Source: Ligula intestinalis (taxonomy: Eukaryota; Platyhelminthes; Cestoda; Diphyllobothriidea; Diphyllobothriidae). From it: a DNA stretch of 64,000 nucleotides. Both the position numbers and the translations under genes were made by a program. The stretch covers positions 26,039,715 to 26,103,714 of the forward strand of contig JAYGXS010000005.1 in the NCBI GenBank assembly GCA_036362985.1. Direction: 5' to 3'. Positions 50,901-59,900 of this stretch are shown piece by piece. The first letter of the stretch is position 1; each line of letters opens with the position of its first letter. The notes below the pieces were generated by a model that saw only the letters and a list, made by a program, of their open reading frames with translations, searched no databases and was not told where the DNA came from.

Positions 50901-53900
50901 GGCCAGTTGGGCAGCGTTCACGACTGAATGCGAAGCCGAGATCGATGGCCTACCGCCTCCCACCTGTGTCCACACGGCGGAGCGAGCCCTTCGTCGACTA
51001 CTCCTGGCGGCAGCAAGTCACCACATCCCTAACGGCCGAATTCCCCTTCTCCGTCCTAACTTTCCGCCCAAAGCCTCCCGCCTGGAACGAGAGAGAGACG
51101 AAATACGAGCGCGTGATGCCAGTGACCCGCGCGTTGGCGAACTGAATTGCTTAATCACTAAGACTATCAACGATGGCAAACGCCAACGCTGGCATGAACT
51201 AGTTTCAGATTGCAATTTCAGCGGCAACTCAGCTGCCACTTGGAAGCTCTTACGCAACCTGACCAAACCCCGGGCTGATACATCTAACCAGTCTATTAGC
51301 TTCGGGGACGGCAAGTTCATTTCCAACAAGGGTAAGATCGCCGTGAAGATGAACAAGCTGTTCTCGCCCCGCTCGGCGCCCAGTCCCAAAAGCCAGCGCC
51401 CCCTTCTTCGCCTCCTGCATAAAGTCCCGCCCCCAGACATTTCCTTTTCGGCTGATGCCATCCTCACCGCCGTCAAGAAAATGAGAGCTTCGAAAGCCTT
51501 AGGACCAGATGGTCTGGCGCCTATCCATGTGCGCCACATCGGCCCGAAGGTGGCTGCCTACCTTGCCGCCCTCTTTAACCTTTCACTGGGAACTTCAATC
51601 ATCCCTGATTGCTGGCGCCAGTCGATCATTATCCCCCTGGTCAAACCGGGTAAGGACCCCTGCCTAGCGACCTCTTATCGTCCAATTGCCCTCCTCAGTC
51701 CATTGGCAAAGATCCTGGAACGGCTCGTCCACCCAATTCTGATGTCTGTGGCGGAACTATCTTGCCACCAACATGGTTTCCGATCGGGTCGTGGGAATAC
51801 AACGGCGCTTTTCGAGCTCAGCGACGCTATCCTCAAGGGCTTCAATTAACAGAAGCCCGCTTCGCGGACCGTGGCAGTCTCAATTGACCTGTCACGAGCC
51901 TTTGACTGCGTCCGCCACGATCAGCTCCTGCAGGATTTGGTCTCGCTGAACGTCCCGACTGGCCTGGTCCGATGGTTGGCGGCTTACATCCGTGGCCGTC
52001 ACGATCGTGTCCTTTTCCGGGGCGCTCTCTCTAAGCCCCTTAAACAGACCTGTAGCTTGCCTCAAGGCTCTGTGCTCAGCCCGACGCTCTTTAACATCTG
52101 CATGCGAGAGCTCCCACTCCTTCGGGCACCTGTGCAAGTGGTATCCTATGCAGACGATGTTACGTTCTTTTGCCGGCACCATAACATCGATCAGGCTGCA
52201 CAGCTCCTGACGGAGTTCATGCCTGTTGTCGAAAACTTCCTCACCCAGCGCGGAATGAAGATCTCGGCAGCTAAGTCGTCCGTTACTGTTTTTACGCTTG
52301 ATCCGAAGTAGTTCAATCGTCACCCGGTCATCACCATCAATGGGGCGTCCTTACCGCTCGTCCGCAATCCCAAACTCCTTGGTGTGCGTTTTGATCCGCT
52401 CTTCACGTTCGCAGACCATGCCAGGGAGACCGCAAGCACTGTAAGCCGCTGCACCAAGGTCCTCAAGGCTCTAGCAGGCACATCGTGGGGCTGTGCAAAA
52501 GAGACTCTGTCGACTGCTTTCAAGGCGCTGGCCAAGCCGCACCTCACTTATGCGGCATCAATCTGGTCTCCTACGATGAGCTCTTCCAGCCTCCGCCGCC
52601 TCCAGTCAGCCCAAAACGCTGCCCTCCGCACGATCACGGGTTGCTATAAAATGTCGCCTATAGTTCACCTTCATGCGGAGGCTTCTGTTCTACCGGTCGC
52701 CCATCACAACACTCTCCCTAGCCAGCAGTTCTGGTGGAGTTGTTCGCAACCCGACCATCCCAATCATCACCGTTGCACCGCTCCCGAGCCCTGCCGCAAC
52801 GTTCGGCTGTCTATTCGAGCACTCCACAAGGAAGCTGTTGCCTCGGCTCTCGCGGATCTACCTGTTGATAGCTCTGCCACCAAGACAGGCTTCCAGCGTC
52901 TCCACCAGAGAGTCGTTGTCGAGGAGAAACGAGGTTACCGTCCGCCGGTCCTTTTGGGTGGCTATCCACCTCCGATCGCGGCCTCGGAACGACATCTCCC
53001 GAGGGTCACTCGCTGTACCCTGGCGCAGCTTCGCAGTGGCTACTGCATGCTCCTTCGTTAGTACCAGCACCGGCTCGACCCATCCATACCCGATTGCGGC
53101 GTCTCGCCGCATGACTGCCGTCATCTGTTCGCCTGCAGTTCTCGGCCAGGCACCCACGTCACTGCCGCGGACCTGTGGATCAAGCCGGTCGAGGTCGCGG
53201 CTTTTCTCCGTCTCCCAACTACTCCCAGTTTGGATTCCGGCGGGGCTTTCTGATCCAACTATGGGCTACGACACACTCACACAGTCGGACCATGGAAGAA
53301 AGTTTAGGAGCCGTGTGGACTATGGCCGCAAGGTTCAGCCAATGCGATCGCTGACGGGATCGTCGCGGTTCGCGTCTAGTCAAGTAGAGAAGACCGCGAA
53401 GACTTGTGCATGAGAATAATGATGAGAGAGCATAAGCACTGGGTTCGCATAATATAATCCAAACAATTTTCAAGGGCGTCAGGTGGACGTCTGTCGAATC
53501 TTGTCAATTCGGAAAGTAAGAAAAATGATCTATGTTAACCGGATGAACCAATAAAAAACGATTTCAACCTTTGTGTGGAAGTTTTTTTGTTTCAGATTAA
53601 TCGTATAGATTAAAGCAATGGAAATACATCTAAAATGGATTAAAATTATGCCCTGGTTTGTCATTAGCAGATGACATTTTTCAAATCGTACATGCTTCTT
53701 TTTGTAAAATTTATTCCCGTTCCCCGGAGGCGTCAACAGCAGTGGACTGTTGTTGGCATCACTCCACCTGTCATCTCTGTTGGCACTTACGTATACGCTA
53801 GAGTGGAGCCCACATAACTTATGTCAGTCTCTGCCTTGCGTTTCCTTCCCGAATACGGGTCGAATTGACATTGCATGATTCCAGTAAATTGATGTGCAGA

Positions 53901-56900
53901 ATGAAACGGTCAGTTCTGCACAGTGTACATCTCATGATGGGGAGTGGTAGTGGCGGTGGTAAGTCATCTCGTCGTTCCCTCGACTCATGCAGGTTGGACT
54001 CACCGTGCTGAGGATGGCGTGTGGGGGAGGGGGTGATCTCAGCGTCGGTGGTTGGAGGTCTCTATGTCAGACGTACGGCGTGTGTTTGATTGTTCTCTGT
54101 GGCTTCGGTCGGTGTGCGATTACTGCGTTTAGTCGGCCGTCGGAGGCAAACTCTTTGTAACAGAGTCTTTTGACAGCGGAAAGCGGGTTTTGCTACACAA
54201 ATGGTTATTGCCTCGGCCATGGGTAGCACCCGTTTGCTTATGCCTTTAGGGTGGTTTTTTGGTGCCCAGTAGATAATCTGAAAGGCTCCCCTCGCATCAA
54301 CTTGGTCGTTCATATCGATTAAGTGTGCCAAGATTAAACTTCAAATTAATCGATTTTCTTCTGTACCTAACCAGGCTGGTATGTGTTCGCGTAACCTCCA
54401 CTCCAGACGTCTCGTTGTTCGGCCATTATATCCCGGCCTGACGATGCCTGACTAAAAACAATTGTTCAACAAAACGGCTTCTACAGAATCTAGCAAGTGT
54501 TTTTTTACTTCTGAGGATTCCGGTTTCGGTGATCAGCCTCGCCTCCGGCAAAATACCGTCGACAGCCTAGCAGGCCTAGAGCACACTACATCTGGCGGGC
54601 TGCAGTCATCCTTGTGTACGGGCTTTTCTCACCATTACGAGTGCGCGCGCGTGCATACTATACAGAACATTAAACTCCGGAATCTTTATGTGCACATTCC
54701 GCGGACTATTTTATTAGCCGGTCACGCCTCGCAAAAGACGCTGGGAAAACTCTGCTAGTGTTTGCACGGTAGGCAGCACAGTCTAACGGAAGCTGAAAAC
54801 ACCCTGCAGGGCCTACTATAATATAAGGGAGGCCTTCCGCCAACTCCGAAAGCTGAAAGCAAAGTCAGTGAGAGATGACCGGCAGAAGTATTGGTCACCC
54901 TAATCGACTCAGCTGGCGACAAAGCTGATGTCAACGTGCAAGCAAGCAAGCAGGCAGACAGACAGCAAGCCGCGCTACATGCAGCGAACGCAGACTGGCA
55001 GTCAATCAATCAGTAATCCAAAATTTAAGGATGCGGCCAGGCTAAGAATCTGATAAGCCAGCCGCTGAGTTACAAACCAATCGTGTCAGTAGCATTTGAT
55101 TGGTCCGATGGACATGGCCGTGCATGTGCTGTTTACCTACAATGTGTTGTGCTCCTTGCGCTTTTCTTGTCGTATCCTCCCTTGGGGGGCGCAAAAGGCG
55201 TAATTAGGCGAACATCTCGGCGTTGGCCGCATTTACAACGTGTGGGACCTACTTCTGTTACCGACCCCTGTATCGCCCGGCTGCCCCCCATTGCCGTTTT
55301 CAACCCAATTTCCTCCCATCTTAGACAGTGAGATTTCAAAAGCGACGACAACCCACTCACCCACCGCAGTCCCGCGGTCGCTTTGATGTGACGGAGGCAG
55401 CGGACTAAAGTGTCGACGCACGCGCCCTTCCTTTCCCCCTCCCCTCCTTTCCCCACATTAGCCGCCCGCAGTGAATTAGTGGCTGTGTGCCACTTTGTCC
55501 GTCCCCTGGTTATTTCGCCACACCCCCTCTTGGTATTTTAAAAGTCAGGTCTTTGTTTCTACTAGAATGGGCAGACTGTGGTCTGAAGACTCACTTAGCC
55601 ATTCCGTCATCTCCGTGGTTGTCTTCATGCATTCATCAGACACAGTAAATGGTCTATCTCGTGAAATGTCAACCGAAATTCTAAAATGTGCTCTCGGTTT
55701 GAACATATCAATTTAGCATGATTATACTATTGATTACTAAGCCACTAACTTTCAATTTATTGCGGTCACTTCAAGATGCCAGTTTGAACGATCTTCCTTT
55801 GACCACCAGCAACTTATGTAAGCATTGCATGGGACCAAGTCGAGTGTAGCACGCGTAGGTGGTCAGGCTAGCTTTGTCGGTCACCGCGTTCACAACCATC
55901 TCTGGTCATCCTAACATACTTTTTTGCTGTTATGGCGAAGTTACGGTGAGAGTGAAGAAAGTGTGGTGGATGCCGTGAAAGTCTGTCTCGTTATAAAATA
56001 ATTCAGTTTTAGGTTTTTTGGTGTGGCACCACCAATCCCTAGGGCCCGAAGGGAAAGTCGTCACTTTGCATCGCTCTGTACGAAGGTTTTTTCTTCCCCG
56101 CTTAGATGTCTGCCGGCGCTTCTACTGGATCTGTCGATAAATCCGAAAACCCAAACGCTATCTGACTCGTACTACCGGCACAGACGACTGCAGTTGCTTT
56201 CTCTCCATCAAATTTTCTCAGTTTTGACAGCCCCTCCCCTAATAGTTGGTCAGCAAGAAAGTTTGCTCTCTGGTGGCCTATGGCCAAGTCAGAGACAAGC
56301 GTGCAATGCCCTGAGAGAACTTCGTCTTCTTCTAGGATGCAGAAACACTTTCTGCGCCTGAAGTCATCTCACGACTCACTAAGAGTCGTGAGATGGTTTG
56401 GAAGGCCGTAACCTGACGAGATAACTCGGCATTTTTCGGGTCCAGGCGTTTGGGGGGGGTGCAATTTGGACAATTCTTAATGTGACCCTTCTCATGACTG
56501 AAATATCATTTTCTTCTACAGAAGCCTAGTGTGGACGAGTTTTTTTATAGTAGCCCAGGTTATCGAGCTGTGTTACCAGCTAGTGGTTCCGCGCACACCA
56601 CCGATCGTTGTTACCTTGTTTTGTCCTCGAAGCACGAGGAGGAAGGGGAGAGTGCGATAGATTGGACGCAAAACGGTCTCACTGTAAACTACTTCACGCG
56701 CATGTCACTGATGCTGCCAATCGTCGCTCGTGGCCGTCGGCTTGTCGAGTGATTTAACGCGTGGAGCCTCGACTAAAGGGTTAACGTGAGGACAGCATTG
56801 CTAGCAGAGACAAGGGAGACTGGAATGGCCATTTCTGACTCATTAGCCATTGTTATCCAGTCATGCCCAGCCCGAAATGGTGCACCACAGGAGGCTGGAG

Positions 56901-59900
56901 CTCGCGACCCTTTTTGCACTCCAACTGTTGAGCCACGAGTTTGTTGTCTTTGCCGGCAATACTATCTGCCTAGACTACTAGCCGCTACGGTTGCTGTGAG
57001 GGCCCTATAACTGAGACCGAAAGCAGAGCGAAACAATTGAGTTTCGTTAGCGGTCGGTGAAAGTTCATTAGCGAGGGCTAAAGTATACTTTTGATTCGGA
57101 GGGATTACTCTAGGAGCTTTTGTGTGTGTGTGTGTGTGTGTCGTAGCCCATTGTTGAATCAGGAGTCCCGCCGGAACCTAAACTGGGAGTAGTTGGGAGA
57201 CGGAGAAAAGCCGAGATCTCGACCGGCTTGAGCCAAAGGCCCGCGGGAGTGATTTAAGTGCCTGGCCGAAAACTGCAGACGAAAAGCTGCTGACAGTCAT
57301 GCAGAGAAGCGCCGCTGTCGGGTGTGGACAGATCGAGCTTGCATTGCGCATTAGAGCTTATCATGATTTAAAAGGTATTTACTGCACTCTAGACCAAAGG
57401 CTTTTGTTGGAAAACCCTCCTAACTACTCGTCAACCTTGATAAAATTAATAATTAATTAGTATTTATTTTTCTAATCGCCTTTCGATTTTGGTTATAAAT
57501 AGGAGAGCTACACAAATGTCTTACTCTTCTCCTTCACATTCATGCCCTAAGAAAAGCCTCTTTCAGTAAGAACAAAAAATGAGGCTTTTTAGTGCTTGTC
57601 CAAGTCGCTTCATATCTGTCCGTTTATTATCGCTGTTTTTGGGAGTTTGTAGCATTGGCCACCTCTATGGCAGAATTGTGTAAGCTCTAGATAACATCTT
57701 CCTTAACATTGTGGAGTTTATGAGTTCCATTAAATGAAAACTGGACGACAGGATGTAATTGGGAGAACTTAAATTCTAATGCAATGGTGATTAAAATCTA
57801 AAAGGACATGAGGATTTATGCATCCTCCAAGCCTGTAAGCTGCCCCTTTTTAGTGTACCGAGAGTTAGCAGACGTACCTTACTACAAAGGAGAATACCAA
57901 AATGATGTTCCAGTGTAGGAGCTGCATAAATTTGTTCCAGTCCGATGTGATGTGATAGTTCTGCCATAGATTTCGATTATGTCCACCATGTGCCCAAGAG
58001 CAGGGATGGTGATTGTAGCGGGGCATAGTGAAGGTAGTCGAGCAGCCATCTACCCCACTCTTAACCCTCTCGCCACTTGAACTGGTAACAAGACAAGCGT
58101 CAGGATGACCGGGCAGGAATCAGGCGAAGGCCACTTCCTCCAATGCAGGCCAAAAACGCCGCCTGACTTAGTCTTCAGTGACAGTTGCCTTTTGCGCTGA
58201 TACTACTGCACTACCTACCCTCCCTCACCCCCAGTAGCTGTTCAGAAAGACTCAAGCAGTCCGAGTCTGATGCTGATCCTACTGCTATTATTTTTTCTAC
58301 TGCTGATCACCAGTGGTGTAGCCGACTGATACTAGTGCTAGTACTATTACTAACGTTAATAATTGGTCAGAAATGAAGCGTATTAGAGTCAGTGCTGGGT
58401 TCATGTTCCCTCGATCTAAGTTAGTCGTGGGGGACCTGAATGTTTGGAGCTCGGAACACACGGATGGTCGCCGCAGTTTTCACCCACCTACCTCTATTCA
58501 CCAAGACTATGTCAGTTTCTACTAGATTTAGGCTGCCCTGGCTAGCTAACTGCTGCTAGAGGTACTATGCCAATGCTATGAATGCTAATTATAGTAATCG
58601 CACGTGCTAAAACCTGTAAATAGTATACTAAAGTACGACCTGTAAATGCATATAGGAAATTGGAACCTAGTATACAGTCCTAACCCACATTGGGCAAGCA
58701 GTAAAATGAAGCATGATCTAATAATAGCTCGTTTTATCACACATTTAGGTCGTAACATAGAGGCATTTTCCATTTTTTCCAGACTAATTTTGACTTAGTA
58801 CAGTATTTACCTTGCGAGGGACAGCGCATAACCGCAGCAGGATACGGTTTTCCTCATGATTTGGACAACCAAGGCGAATTTAGACGACAATAATCTTTCG
58901 ATAGAGCATGTCATCTTCGAACTCTTTTGATATGTTTGGTAGCTTTTAATAGAATTAGTCCAATTTTTAAATGCCGTGTTGCTATTTCTGCTACTACTAC
59001 TAGTATTTCTGCCACTACTGGTAGGCAATATAGCTGAGGGTTGATAGTGATGATGAATCCGCGACGGATGTTGAAACGTCAGGCGAATAAACGTAGTGTC
59101 CCAGCGATCGAGTCTTCTTCTTCTGGGTTGATAGTACTGTTACTACTACTGACGCTAACATTTGTCAGACGTGACGCTGATTAAAGTCAGTGCTGGAGCT
59201 CATATCCCTCAATCCCAGCAGGGATTGTACACAAGATTCGTCTTGTATAAGCTGATGAACAGTCTCGTGTCTCTTTGTTAACACCCGTTTTTTTATTGGC
59301 GAATTACTCAGCCTGTGGATTTGGAGTGCTACATCATATTGCATACAGTGCTCTCTCCCACCTCCATGCCTATAAGGCTGTTGAATTTTAGTATCTCTTG
59401 GTATTGCGTGCTTGCATCCAAATTAGGTTAAACCGGTGCATCAGTTTGACGGCAAAGTCTATTTTTTTCTACTACTATCATGGCGTTGCCGTTTCTGTGG
59501 CATACGCAATGCACCTCGGTCGTCGACGTAACTACATTTGGCACCATGTGTCTGTGAGTGTGTGTGTGTATAGCTTGTTCTATCGCAATTTCTCTAGTTC
59601 GCGCACTCCCGCCTTTTTTGCTGCTGCTGCCTTGCAGAGCTTCCTTCAAGGGGGAAGAGGACCTCAAGCCTATCCTCGAGACCGTTCTGCTGGACTTTCT
59701 CCGCGTCGCTGCCGATGCTCCCCTCGAGTGGCCCGCAGCCAACCTCCTGCTCAATGTTTTTGGCACCCTTCTCATCCAACAGCTCTCCTTGACTTCAAGC
59801 CGGGGCGGAGGACAATCCAATCACCATCATTCATCATCTGCCTCAAGTCGCGCCTCGGATACTGGGACTCGTCTACTGGCGGCTGATCAACTCGTCACTC

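Larger units (their letters stand above)
49772..53280 (+). mobile_element. Full-length 3.5-kb LINE with HDV-like ribozyme, 2A-like motif, PHD-like finger, EN and RT
   Basis: Flanked by the perfect 12-bp duplication ACAGTCGGACCA (49760-49771 and 53281-53292), which fixes both ends. Order: ribozyme-like fold (49772-49838), ATG at 49893 with a 2A-like peptide, PHD-like zinc finger, APE-type endonuclease, reverse transcriptase with YADD, and a C-terminal HLF.C...DLWIKPVEVAAFL motif. The 3' terminus is GGGCTACGACACACTCAC, not poly-A. Three nonsense codons and one frame change make this copy inactive, but it looks young. Architecture recalls ingi/L1Tc-type elements; clade not assigned (Jockey/ingi-like). 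Confidence 0.93.

Noticed and set aside
54430..54475. CTGACGA followed by AAAACGGC, hammerhead-like
   Set aside because: GAAA is replaced by AAAA, no helix II can be drawn with confidence, and it is not in a Penelope repeat.
58807..59028. 73-codon minus-strand frame near the solo Penelope repeat
   Set aside because: Low-complexity Ser/Asn translation of TACTGCTAC-type repeat sequence; not a gene.
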